Shown here: positions 1 to 11,671 of the stretch, one piece after another | Layout of the letters: each line of letters opens with the position of its first letter | How positions within the stretch are numbered: the stretch's first letter is position 1 | Source of the DNA: Distichodus sexfasciatus | Lineage: Eukaryota > Chordata > Actinopteri > Characiformes > Distichodontidae | DNA length: 64,000 nt | Direction: 5' to 3' | NCBI GenBank assembly: GCA_032718565.1 | Contig: JAVGVS010000043.1 | Span: forward strand, 1,056,042 to 1,120,041 | Notes under the pieces: model-generated | What the model saw: only the letters and a program-made list of their open reading frames with translations | What the model was told of the DNA's origin: nothing | Database searches by the model: none | Made by a program: the position numbers and the translations under genes

Positions 1-33
1 AAATATTTAAGTTTATATTTTATGGCTATTTGG

Positions 34-943
34 CAGAGGTGGAAAGAGTACTGAAAATTTGTACTCAAGTACAAGTACTGTTACATTGTTTAAAATGTAC
101 TCAATTACAAGTAAAAGTACTGGTGTTAAAAATACTTGAGTAAAAGTACAAAGTACTCTTCTCAAAAACTACTCAGAGTACTAATTACTTTTTAACCGAT
201 GGATGTTTTATTGCGTCGTCAATAGCAGGCATTCGTTTCGATTCAGTATAAAATATCTACGTTCAAAGCACATTTCTCAGATGAACAAGGTATAGAAAGT
301 CAATTTGTTTTGTAAATAAATGTAGATATAAAGCAGGAACTGTGTTTGTTAAAACAATGACAAAAATGTTTTTGAACATGCATAGAACAGTTTAAACTTT
401 TCCCAATACACTGTGAACAACAGGCAGGTAAGTGTCTTAAACTCTTAGACATAATGGCATTTCTGTCACACTTCACTTTCTGAACCTTTTGTTCAGTTTC
501 AGCAAGAGCTGGTTTTCTAAATTAACAGAGTCTATCCGGCTTCGTTTGGCACCATTTTCTCCATTTTAGCTTCTTTGTCTCCAAATCTTCAGTCTTTAAA
601 ATAGTTTGTACTCCTCTGTGTAGTACCTCCAGACACCTGTGCCTGCTGCTGCAGCGGAGTTCATTCTTTGCTTACGTCATAGATTAATTGGCGCGGTTGC
701 GATTGCACAGCCTTATTGGCTGCAAAGATGCAGATGAAAGGTTTGAATATTAATTTAAATTGTGGATTTACTCAGAAGTGACTTTTGATTTTATAAGTAT
801 CGAAGTAGATTACATGGTGTAAATTGTACTCAAGTACGAGTAAAATTACACACTTGAAAAACTACTCATAAAAGTACAAGTACCCAAAAAATCTACTTAA
901 TTACAGTAACGTGAGTATTTGTAATTCGTTACTTCCACCCCTG
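34..943. mobile_element. Tol2-like hAT non-autonomous element with 8-bp TSD
   Basis: Starts CAGAGGTGGAAAG and ends CTTCCACCCCTG, imperfect inverted termini. Both ends carry dense repeats of the AAGTACT/AAGTAC type seen in Tol2-class hAT ends. The flanks CTATTTGG at 26-33 and 944-951 are an exact 8-bp duplication, diagnostic of hAT insertion. The 910-bp interior has no transposase frame, so it is non-autonomous. Confidence 0.9.
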
Positions 944-1110
944 CTATTTGGCCATGTTTTTCATTTTCCTTCACCTCTCCCAGGTGATGCTATGAATTAA
1001 CAATTAAAATGCAAAATTCAACACCCAGTAAATTTCTCTAATTACAAAAGAAGGGAGAGCAATTTAACTTTATCTTCATGACTATCTCACCCTTCCTTAA
1101 TTTGAACTGG

Positions 1111-1411
1111 TGTCACGTTTCCACTCACACAGAGATGTCGGACGCAAATGCAGGAGCTCACGGTGAAGTGCTTTATTCACAAAACACACAATGTTCCACA
1201 TAAATACACGGTGCACACACACAGAGTGGTGAGTGTGAGGGTGAACCGACAAAAACCAACTGGAAAAAATGAACTTATATACTCAGACTAACAAGGGGCC
1301 GAGCTAGAACACAGGTGAAACTCATAACGCAAACACAGGAAATAAACGAAACAAAACGGAACACAGCGCCACCTCCTGTCTGCTCCGCTAAGGGCAGACT
1401 GGCTCCTGACA
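1111..1411. mobile_element. LTR-like repeat (solo LTR?) with 5-bp TSD
   Basis: Begins TGTCACG and ends CCTGACA, so it has TG...CA termini, and is flanked by ACTGG on both sides (1106-1110 and 1412-1416). A 5-bp duplication with TG...CA ends fits a solo LTR. The CTTTATT near 1170 would be a polyadenylation signal if the element lies on the minus strand. A non-autonomous DNA element with similar ends cannot be excluded. Confidence 0.6.
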
Positions 1412-1416
1412 ACTGG

Positions 1417-2868
1417 CTTTTTAAAACTGCTAATATAGTGGCATAATGCTGTTAAAGGCTTTTGTTTAGGACAGACTACATAATATTTGGTTTTATAATA
1501 ATGCCCATAGAATAAAAGAGTATGAACATTAACCTCTGTGAAAGTTTATGCTTGAGTGTAAATTGATTTTAAAAAATTACACATAATTACAATTTTTAAA
1601 TGATTTTGCCTTTATGTTTACAGTAGCCATACATCAGAGACTCTGTTCTCATTTGTTATTGAACTAACATCCACAAACGTGCACACACTCACAAACAGTA
1701 AACACAAACAAGCTGCCATTCACAGTGATTAGTCTTGACAGGCATGTCATAGGCCACCCGTTTCGCCCAGGCAGTCATAATGGATCCAAATAGACTTAAG
1801 ATATGAAATTAATTTCTCTAAAAGGTCTTTCAAAATGTATCAAATGACAGCTGATTCCAGGGAAGTGAAGAGTTTAAGCCTCTACTCTCTCATATATGTG
1901 ACATTTCTGTAGCTAACAAATCTGTAGTTCAGAAAAAATGTACTTATTACTCTCATCTAATTTTATGTCTTGGTGAAAGCTCATGCAAAACTGGACTGAC
2001 TCATTTTCAAAGCCTTTCTCACTCGGTAAACAGGAAGTCAGGATAAAATGCATTAATATATTCTCTTAGCTGAAAAATGACCCTATTTGTTGCGTCTCCG
2101 AAATAAACAATAAATAATTGATTAAAGACCTTAGTACCGATTACCTAATCTAATAACTTTTGTTTGGGTTTGACTCAAATTCAATGAAAATCTCATGCAA
2201 ATGATGTTTGATATTTAATTATTAATGTTGTGGCTTGCCACTACCTCCTAATCACATTTCAGGAAAGATTTTCTTTCATATGAATTCATCATGAATGGGC
2301 CATTCTGTGATACTTGTGGTTTATTTTGTCTAATTTAATTCGGTCTATTGACAGTTGCAGGGTACAAGTGAAAAATAACCATACAAATGAACTTCTCGCC
2401 ATCTTCAAAGGGGACAAATTAAAGTAACATGAGGCCTTGGTGTGAGGACTAGTGAAGTGTGTCAGATGGGTTTCATCATTTAGTGTAATAAAACGCTGCA
2501 CATTGCTACCATTGTAAAGTGAAACTGACAAAGTGGATAAAGGCTCCTGTTAGGAACCAAGGACTGGCAGCTTTGAGGCCTGGATCAAGCTCTGTGAGAT
2601 ATTGTTTTGAAGGTTTTCATAAGAAAATGTCTCTGCCTTGCGGCCTACTACCACAGCTGACAAACAACCCTTTTATTCATAAGAATTGCAGAGATGTGTC
2701 ATAAGGTTATTGAACCTATAAATGGGCAATTTTACATGTCCTAATCAAACATTTGAAGTTTTACCATAAGAACTCATAAGGTGACTATCAACTATAATTA
2801 AACTCTTTGTCATTTTTGCCTCCAGATTTAATTTTATCTTGGTTTTCTGAAAAGATCAACAGTTGGTA
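1417..2868. other. intergenic, no gene or repeat recognised
   Basis: AT-rich unique-looking sequence. The short open frames on both strands show no family resemblance, no start context and no splice-linked partners. I see no RNA gene in it. Confidence 0.6.
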
Positions 2869-2869
2869 G

Positions 2870-3095
2870 CGTAACGGTCAGGGCATTCACCCCGTGATCG
2901 TCACCAGTTCAAATCCCAGACTGGTAAAGGTATCACTGAGGTACTCCTAAGCAAGGTACCATCCCCAAGCACTGCTCCCCGGGCGCTGCCCATGTCAGCT
3001 GCCAACTGCTTCTTCACAGATGGGTCAAATGCAGAGGTCAACATTTTGTGTGTTGTGCTGTGGTGTGTTCATAATGATAAATAATCACTTACTTT
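2870..3095 (+). repeat. tRNA-derived SINE, family A copy 1
   Basis: tRNA-like head (AGTTGGTAGCGTAACGG as A box, CCAGTTCAAATCCC as B box), a middle with TCAGCTGCCAACTGCTTC, and a tail ending AATGATAAATAATCACTTAC. Six further copies of the same family occur at 4473, 6563, 6790, 18721, 33461 and 47110. It is a SINE, not a functional tRNA gene. Confidence 0.85.
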
Positions 3096-3181
3096 CAAAC
3101 TGTTTAGTGACTTACATTTGCTGTAAACTTTAAATCAACACATTTTTATTTTTAATTCAACCTTAAGCATTAACTAATAAT

Positions 3182-3788
3182 TGTCATGACATGGGTGTTG
3201 GGGGAAGGAGAGGAGGACGCTCTGGCAGGCATGATAAAGGGTTTATTGAGGGACGTTGTCTGGTGAAACACAAAAGGGGAAAAATAGGGAAAAACAGGGG
3301 AACAAAGACAGTCCAAAAACAAGGGCAAAAAGGCACACGAAAACAGGCACAAAGTAACAACTGAAAGATGAGGCCCGTGCTCCCAGTAGTAGGCATCAGG
3401 TAATGGGGGAGAACCTCCCCGAGTAACCGGAACGAGCGAGGTCCTTACGCTTGAAGACTCAGGAGGTGAACTGACAATGGTCCAGACTCGGTAGCCACCA
3501 AGGGAGTCTGGCCAGACGGGGAAAGCTCACTGGGAGTCACGAGCCTTAGGAGAAAACACAAGAGAGAGGTGTGAGGATGAGGAGACAAAAGGGCAATCCA
3601 AACTGAGACACAAAAGCAAGCCAAAAGCAAGCTAACAAGGAAGGCTAAGGCTAACCCGAGGAGACACGACGGGCAAACACCACAGACACAACACCAAAAG
3701 TGAACCTAGAGAGCAAGAGAAACAAAACAGATACTTAGCCTGGGTTCACGGTGGCACGGTCCCGTCTAAGTCGGGCGGGACCATGACA
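3182..3788. mobile_element. LTR-like repeat with TGTCATG...CATGACA ends
   Basis: Short inverted ends TGTCATG and CATGACA (TG...CA) with flanks ATAAT and GTAAT, one mismatch from a 5-bp duplication. Like the element at 1111 it has a TTTATTG early in the sequence that would be a poly(A) signal on the minus strand. No coding frame of significance. A solo LTR is the best reading; a terminal-repeat DNA element is the alternative. Confidence 0.55.
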
Positions 3789-4312
3789 GTAATAAAAGTT
3801 GATCTATTGTGCTTTGTAGTTTCTATGTAATTTGGAAGCCATATTTTGCTGCAGAATTATTCAATGTAAAGGAGAAAAACAGCAAAATTAGCATTTACCG
3901 TTTTCTCTAGAAGATGAGTATCACTTCTGAAAAACCCACAGGGCAGCTGAACACACCCACAGCTCCCCTGGATTCCAGTGAGGGACATCTCACCATGAGT
4001 AGAATTTTAAGGACTGCTACAGCAGCTTGTAAATGCGACTCTTAGTAGCGCAATGGCAGTTTGTTTGTGTGCCCTCTTCCTCCCCCGTGGCCTTTTAATA
4101 TGCAAATTGCAAATCAACTCTTCTTCAATTAGCCTGTTAATGGCTAAGATGTTCTGGCTCTCACAACCGCTTCATTATTTTGCTAGTCTGTTAAATGCGC
4201 ATTGAAATGCAATAATTTTAAATCCCCAAATAATTGTTGCTCTCTTAAATCTGGATGAAAACGCAGTTTAAGAAATTATTGTCCCACAGATCGCATTAAT
4301 AAGAATTTCAGA
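3789..4312. other. unique sequence, candidate conserved non-coding island
   Basis: Not repeat-like. The part from about 4070 to 4310 is rich in TAAT/ATTA homeodomain-type cores and ATGCAAAT-like octamers, the texture typical of developmental enhancers. Conservation cannot be tested here. Confidence 0.3.
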
Positions 4313-4460
4313 AGTTGGACTAGTGGTTAGGACACTTACCTCTGGATCAAGTGGTTGTGGCCTCAAATCCTACCTCCAGCACTACCACCACTGGGTTCCT
4401 AAGCAAAGCCCCTTACCCCAAGTTGCTCTCAGTGTAACCATCCCTGTAATTAGAAAAATG
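4313..4460 (+). repeat. degenerate tRNA-derived SINE, family B
   Basis: GGACTAGTGGTTAGGACACT resembles a tRNA A-box region; CCTCAAATCCTACCTCC is a decayed B box; followed by CCTAAGCAAAGCCCCTTACC and CAAGTTGCTC. This is a different family from the copy that abuts it at 4473. A second member lies at 38990-39155 on the minus strand. Confidence 0.6.
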
Positions 4461-4472
4461 CTGTGAGATAAT

Positions 4473-4680
4473 CTGTCACTGCGAACACACTACAGCATAG
4501 CAGACAGTGCACTATCATTTGACATTTGACTCATCCATAAAGGAGCAGTGAGCAGCTGACATGCAGTGCCCAGGGGACTATATCTTTTTAATGAGTACCT
4601 GAGCGATATTTTTCCCAGTCTGGGGACTTGAACCGGCAACCTTTTGATCACAGGGCCAACTCCCTAACCGTTACGCACAT
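4473..4680 (-). repeat. tRNA-derived SINE, family A copy 2
   Basis: Minus-strand copy: tail side CACTGCGAACACACTACAGC at the left, tRNA-like head GGACTTGAACCGGCAACC at the right (B box in reverse). About 200 bp, slightly decayed. Confidence 0.8.
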
Positions 4681-4754
4681 ATCATCTGCCTCAGCATACA
4701 GTCTATAGTTTGTTTCTGAGTACAGTTAATGACCACAGTGACCTGGGAATGAAG

Positions 4755-5126
4755 CGTGTCCTCCTAAATGGGAACTGGACCCGAGAACTCGGACACACAC
4801 AAGATGTCATAACGTGATATGCAGCAGGCAGGATGAGAAAAGGCAGGCGGGAGGTCAACAAACAAACTCAAATGCTTTAATAGAATGAACATTACCAGGC
4901 ATTGCCCTCAGCCATTACAACAAGGACAAATACACTGACCAGACCAAATGACACACAGTGACACAGACACACAGCACCTACACATAAGATAACTGATGCA
5001 AGACAAAGCCAAAGAAAGGGCAAGCCTAAATATAGGAAAACAAAGGTGTAGGACATACAATACAAACTAAAGAGGGACAGGGAGGTAAGACATGGTGGCC
5101 TCTTGTGACCTAGTGGGGGATCACAC
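4755..5126. repeat. possible LTR-like dispersed repeat
   Basis: Organisation resembles the elements at 1111 and 3182: a TGTC start (TGTCCTCC), CTTTAAT about 120 bp in, a purine-rich middle, then CCTCTTGTGACC and an end at GGATCACA. No matching target duplication was found, so the boundaries are approximate. Confidence 0.35.
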
Positions 5127-6055
5127 TTTTAATTGTGAAAAAAACTGAAACTTGTTCAAGATTGTTCTGGGACATTAACTTGCATAGCTAGATTGAAAGT
5201 ATATGTCCGATTTCTCAATAGAGTTCAAAGCTACTTTTTCCTCCTTCAATTTGACTGACAAATAAATAGTGAATCAATCAAAACATGATGGCCTCCTTGA
5301 GTGGTCAACTCACCCATTGTGGAATAGGAAAGTTTCAGGTTTGTGTGTTCTCTTAAAAAGATTTTTAAGCTGAAAAGTTATTGCTTCCCCCAACAGTGTC
5401 TCTTTAAGGGCCTGTCAGCAATCTTCTGTCTCGCTCCTCATAGGGCTAAAGTGTTTGTTTTAATGAGTGCATGCTCCAGTCCTAATGTGGCACACCAGCT
5501 CCTCATGATAACGGGAAGAAGAAGAAGTGTTTACAATTTATGTGGCGTGATGACAGTTCTGCCCTTCAAGCATTACTCTTGGCACTTTATAAACCTTTCC
5601 TGGCCTCGGGAAACCTGATACCCATGAACCTGATATATATTTTCAAAAATACCAAGACCTTTTACCAAATGCATTGAGTTTACTGGTGACTGAACACTGA
5701 AGCCTTATGCTGCAGGTTTTGGATGGAAGAGACATTTAGAAAGAGATGTTCAGGCAACACACATGAAGAAGGAGAGAAGCTGAGAGAAGGATATGGGCAC
5801 AGAGACAGATAAGAGTGGTTCAGGTGCTTTGGGATGTTTACAGCTTAATTAAACTTTATATAGAGTGGAGATAAAGGAGTTAAAAACCAGTCATGCTGGG
5901 CATATTAACACACACACATAGACAGTGTTGTTAGAGCTACTTTTAAAATGTATTCCACTACAGATTGCAAAATGCATGCCCTAAAATGTAATTTGTTACA
6001 TATTCTGTTATATTATTCAATGTGAGTAAGTTCAAAGTTTACACTGTCTTAGGAC
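5127..6055. other. intergenic, nothing recognised
   Basis: AT-rich sequence. The longest open frame (5343-5618, 91 codons) resembles no protein I recognise and has no splice context. Confidence 0.5.
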
Positions 6056-6450
6056 CTGTTTACACGTATGCGGATATTTTGATAAATGTATATTTTTTTA
6101 ATGTGTTTGGACCTTTTGTTTACATGTAAACAGAGTTTTTCCATATATCTGGATATTTTTATAAACACATTCTTTATTTGTTTGGGCCTTCCGTTTACAC
6201 CTAAACAGAGTTTTAGCCACCTTAAACACATTTTTAAAAACACTTTCCAAAGTGAGGATTTTTCAAAACACTGGATTATGTGGATATGTGTCAATAAAAG
6301 GCCCAAATGTATTAAAAATATGTTTATAAAAATATCTACACACATGTAAACAGGCTTGTTTTTTTTTTTAACAGAATGTTGCATAAACGCAATTAAAACA
6401 ATAAACGTCTAAAAACGTTTAACAAAATTTCCGCATACGTGTAAACAAGC
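6056..6450. mobile_element. palindromic MITE with GTTTACACGTATGCGGA ends
   Basis: Left end CTGTTTACACGTATGCGGA (6056-6074) is the reverse complement of TCCGCATACGTGTAAACAAG at the right. Repeated GTTTACA/TGTAAAC words recur in the interior at roughly 60-100-bp steps, so both strands look alike. About 395 bp, no transposase. Open frames on both strands are by-products of the symmetry. Confidence 0.75.
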
Positions 6451-6562
6451 ACTAACATTTTTACAACAAACACATGCTTTTTACCTAAGTAGACAATTTT
6501 GTTGTGTTCTTCTACTGTAGCAACTGACTCAGCATGTCCCTGAATGTATATTAACATTTGAA

Positions 6563-6760
6563 TTTAAGTGAATGATTATTTGTCATTGTGAATACACCAC
6601 AGCACAGCACACAGTGCACCAAATAGTCTGCAAGCAGTGGGCAGCTGGGGAGCTGTGCTTGGGGACGGAACCTTGCTGGCACATTTACCAGTCAAAGACT
6701 TAAAGGTCAGCAACCTTTTGATTGCGGGGCCAACTCCCTGACTGTTAGGCTACTAACTGC
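6563..6760 (-). repeat. tRNA-derived SINE, family A copy 3
   Basis: Starts with the tail AATGATTATTTGTCATTGTG and ends with the inverted tRNA-like head GGGGCCAACTCCCTGACTG. It lies about 30 bp from another copy in the same orientation. Confidence 0.85.
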
Positions 6761-6789
6761 TTCTCCTCATAGTCTTTGCTTCTCTACAG

Positions 6790-7016
6790 TGAATAAGTGA
6801 GTAAATATTTGTCATTGTGAACACACCACAGCACAGTACAACACACAGTGCATCACAACGAAATGTGACTTCTGCCCGGTGCCAGCATTTTTGGCAGTGA
6901 TCAGGGATGATACCTTGCTCATGAGTATCTCAGTGGTATCTTTACTGGTTCGGGACTTGAACCGGCAACCCTCCGATCATGAGGCCAACTCCCTAGCCGT
7001 TAAACTACCAACTGCC
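6790..7016 (-). repeat. tRNA-derived SINE, family A copy 4
   Basis: Tail TATTTGTCATTGTGAACACA at the left; head with GGGACTTGAACCGGCAACCC and CCAACTCCCTAGCCGTTAAA at the right. Well-preserved B box in reverse. Tandem with the preceding copy. Confidence 0.88.
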
Positions 7017-10000
7017 AATAAGGGTACGTAAATGTAAAAGATTTCCATTCAACGTTTAATGTAAGTGATGCCAAAAAGCAGAATCATGATTTAGATTGGA
7101 AGTGGAGTCTTTGGACACTGAAACAAGTAAGTGGTACTACATCACCTGCACTCTCTTTAATTTTCCTCACACATGATATACTATTTGAATTTCCAAGACA
7201 GTAACACAATCAGTCCTGGATGTGTACCTCCAATTCTTTTATCTCAAACCAGAGTGAATAGGAAAATTACGTACCTGCATTGTAGGCATGTAGCTGCATG
7301 TTTTATTTTAAGGGCTTCTGGGAAATTCATCAAATCCTAATAATTTACTGTGAAAAGATAAATGTAATCCATTAATTCTAACAATGTAAATGTTTTCTGG
7401 TTACCATCTTTTTACATTGTACAAGAGGGAAAATACAGTTAGTCATATTTTGAATTCTAGATAAGTAACACCGTTTTTGTATCCCTTCACTCCTTAACAC
7501 TGCAGAAAAGCATGTACACACACACACGTACACATTTGTGTGTGCAGGACCAGGAACAAGGCAGTATTCAGGTATGAGTGAAAAGGTTTATTAACGAAAA
7601 GCAATCGAAATGCCACTAAACTCCATTTAAAAGCGAGAAAATAAACCAGAACCACAAAAATAACACTTAATGCTTGATACAAAGGTGAGCACAAAGGAAA
7701 AAGCCAACTTTTAGTGTGGGAAGCACATTAGGGCACATAAACCAGAGACACATACATGGGAATATGAGACAAAGGGTCACAAAACAGGGTCATAGTCCAG
7801 ACACATACTGTGTGCTTTAACTGCAGCCTCAATAAATACAATTAAATAGAATATTTTGTCCTATTTTGGCTACTACAGGCCACTTGTTTTCCCAAATGCA
7901 CTGGATGTGTGTCTTCTCTTGGCTTCTCTTGTTTGTTCAGGGTATGTCTATGTGTGTACTCTGTTGTGCTTTCAAAATTCACGTCTTCCTTTGTTTTGAG
8001 TTTTAGGGCTAATGTGGTGTAACCTGATGTTTTTTTGTTTTTTGTATAAAAGCACATCAAAGGAAAGTGAAAAGGGAAGTTCAACCAAGGTGACAAAATG
8101 ACTCCAATATGCTGCACAATTATGTCACGCTCTGTCTCATAGAAAAAAAAAATCAAATCCCAGTTCTGTCTGTTAGTCACTTTGGGTGGTCTCAAATAGA
8201 GAAAAAAGATATATATATAGTGCTAAATACAGGAAGGAATCAACAAACACACATACACATGCACTCCAAGCTGACCTTGTTAACCTTCATTAACTGTCTG
8301 ACTGTCCACTGAAGTCCTGACTGCAGATTTAAATATTCAGACATTGACCATACCAGTGCTGCAATATGTAAGTTGTGTTGTCCAATAACTCAGAAATGTG
8401 GAATGCACCACTGATCAAAAGTCAGTCTGGTGTACTCATGCATGCACAGAGACTGGAAAACGACCACAGAGTGGACAGCTGCAGGGACGGAATGAACTTC
8501 CAAATGAACAGACCCACAGTATCTGAACTGTATCTAAGACTGGGAAGACTTTAGGGTGTGGAGTTGTCTTCTAGTTTTACAAAAAAGAAAAAGTAAATGA
8601 ATCAAACTTGTATTGCAAAAAAGCAAGGAAAGATCAGTCTGAACATTGCCACAATATGGCATAAGACATTTAAGAGAGTTCCCAGAGCTGAACAGGAATA
8701 CAAATAAATCAACAAATATAGCATAGCGTTTTTTTTCCCCATGCATTTTGTTTGCTCTCCAAAAAAACAAGCTGTGATTCACACTTCAAATATAAAAAGT
8801 GATGTTTTTACTTGCGTGTGATGAGACATCTTGAGCGTGCCAGCCAGCCCTCAGGTGGCTGCTCATTAGAATGAAGTGGCAGAACTCTGCTGGGCTCGAG
8901 GACACGGCCAGCAAGATGTGGTGCTGTGCAATTTCGAAATAAAACATGCAGTTTATTGAATATTGTGGCCCAACACATTTTAGAAATAATATAGAGCAAG
9001 CATTTACACCAAAAAATGTTCAAATTTTCCACTGAATGTAATTTGTAAAACAGAACAGAAGGTTTGCTTACACTTAAACCTATACATTTCTTTACCCAGC
9101 CTTATTATTGTCTATAACATACCTTTGTTGCAGACAAACCTTATTCTTAACCTGATTGTATGTGTTAAAAAAAAAAAAACTCGACTGGAATCCTGACAAG
9201 AGTTATTACGTAATCGTAATCGGCTGGTAATCATTACAGCAGTATTTACTCAGGCTGGCCATTTTCATGTGTTAGTGGATAGAGTAATTAATTTGCTGAA
9301 ATGATAAACAAAACTGAGAGCTTTTAAAATCTCAACCACTTCCAAAGACACCAAGAGTAGGAAGAAGATGGTAATTGAGACAGTGATTACCTGCCTCATT
9401 CACTTTGCATCATAGCTGTACTCTAAGAATGACTGGCTCTGATGTAATTTCCTTTCATCTTTCATTTAACATGACAGACTGTGAAGGTCTAAAAGATAAA
9501 GTGGAAAAGTACTTTCATAGTGCAGCAGCTAGCACGGAGTCATTTGCAACAAGGACAAAATATAGTGGATTATGAAAAAGTGTGAATGCATTTCACCCCT
9601 TTTCGAAGAGCGCAAAGAGTTCAGAAAGCATGTCAGATGTGGCACGTAACGATACTTATAATATTATAGAGTACGGAAGGGGAAATTACACTCCTACGTT
9701 GCTGGTATTGCAGCAGGTTTTGAATTATATAGGTCAAAACATCTCACTTTTAGTTTTAGTTTTTATTGATCTGTATTACAAATCATCAACTTCATTCATT
9801 TGGCAAATGATTATGAATAAATAAAAGGAGTGAAGAGAAAACTCAGATCCAACCTGACCTGAACCTTGCATGTGTGATGAACTCTTCTTTTATTTAAAAC
9901 ATTCTCTTCATTCTTTTCAATAGTAAGAGAGGCTTCCTGTCAAAAGAGAAAAATTCTATTTTGTTTGCAAAGAAATATTCATAAATGGTAGTGGTTTGAA

Positions 10001-11118
10001 ATGATGCAAATAATTGTGATTAATTAAAAGCATAGTATTTTGAATACGAACATGGTTCTAACAGCCTGAGAATGAAATGAGTTGACAAGGAGTGTATTTG
10101 AGGACGAGAAGGTTGGGTATCTAGACAGGCCACATAAATGAGGAAGCCGTAACCCAGACAAGACCAATACTCCGGCCTTAGATGTTCCCCACTCCCTCCA
10201 GGAGCCTTCTGTCTGGTCTTGCTTGGTGTCAGTCATTTCCATAATGTTCACAGAGCCGAACCGGCCTTGAGATCTTATTTAAATCTAGGCAGAAGCTTGA
10301 TCAAAGGCAGCTGTGATCACAGGCATTGCGCTTGACTAAACTCTTCGCCCTTTGCTGTCAATTACGGTAGGTGAAGCAGAGATCTGTTTCTCAAACAGTC
10401 AAATACTTCATGTGACAGCCAAATAGATATGATCCTGTTACATGTTGCTTGTAGGAATATGCTGCAAATCTGTACAGATCTTGCTCTCAGTTGGTTTTAG
10501 ATTTGTGAAAGCGTGTAATAGAAAACATTGGCATTTTATCTCTCCGTACTCTTCTTGCATGGCAGTATCACACTATGAAATCATTTGTATCAGTTGTTTA
10601 AAGCACACACTGCATTTATCCTGCCTGCGTTATTTTCCGGAGAAAAAAGAAACTTATTATGACAGTGTTTTTAGAGAATAACCCTGGAGGATCTTACAGA
10701 TGGTATGAATTTCCCAAATGTAAACTGTTATCAACAACATTCTTGGCAATGCACAGTAAACTAAATGCAAGCATACTAAATATTATTGCATAGTTTGTAT
10801 AGTAATATCATGCACAGCTTTAAAATTGCATGTGTTGTTAACGTCCTTGTCTGGGTAATAGCTGAAAAGATTGTCCGTAACAGCATTATACATATTCAAC
10901 AGGTTCCAGATCTCAGGAGATTTTAGCAGCAGTAATAAAAACAGCAGCCTTAGTCTCAGCCCGAACCAAAGGAAGAATCTTCTCCCCTGACAGAAATGTT
11001 CTCAAATAAAAAAAGGAATTATTGGTTTCTTTTCATTTCCATTGACTATGTCTTGTTAGGACCCATTACAATTTATCCCTACGGCATCTATTTGTCCCTG
11101 TGCCGTTGATTCTAGTCC
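7017..11118. other. intergenic, no gene recognised
   Basis: Mostly unique AT-rich DNA. A stretch around 7540-7830 (GGTTTATTAACG, purine-rich) resembles the LTR-like repeats at 1111-3788 but has no clear ends. The segment 10100-10370 is less AT-rich and enhancer-like in texture (GATCAAAGGCAGCTG, a TCF-type CTTTGATC in reverse). No open frame shows a family signature. Confidence 0.45.
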
Positions 11119-11671
11119 AAGCTAAAGAACACATATATGATCACGTACATTCATATTGTTTATGATCATGTTTATACTGTCTGCCATATTTCATTGTCCA
11201 AATATTACATGATCCTACTCTGTTTGCTACATGCCACATTGTTCACTGCTGTGCAGTTGCACTCGGCACTTTAAACAGTCACATTGCACCTGTTATCTGT
11301 CTTCAGAATTAAATATGTATACTCAGGTATAAAACTTTAGTACATATTCTTTTTTTAAATTCATATATACATGTAGATACACCTGTAACCGGCACTTGGG
11401 GCTTTAATTTAATTATACTCCTTGCCTTCTGCACATAGGTAGCTCTACTGTATATAAGAAATAGTTATTTATTTTTTATCTTTATTCCCTTAGCTCCCTT
11501 TCAAGTTTGTATTGTAACTCTAGTTTGTATTGTAACTCTATTTTATTTTAATTTTATTTTAATTTTGCCTAAATTGCACAGTCAGGAGCAGATCAGGATA
11601 CATTTCACTGCATGTTGTACCCGTATAATTTGCATGTGACAAATAAAGAATCTTGAATCTTGAAACTTGAA
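11119..11671 (+). mobile_element. LINE (L2/CR1-type) 3' end, truncated
   Basis: Non-coding sequence ending in CACTGCATGTTGTACC, then GTGACAAATAAAGAATCTTG and a short tandem tail (TGAATCTTGAAACTTG). A 3' terminus with AATAAA plus a heptamer tail is typical of fish L2/CR1 LINEs. No reverse transcriptase frame remains, so it is a 5'-truncated insertion. The left boundary is approximate. Confidence 0.7.

Noticed and set aside
2870..3095. tRNA gene at the A/B-box region
   Set aside because: The promoter boxes belong to a SINE; no complete cloverleaf follows, and the same head recurs in several copies with the SINE body and tail.
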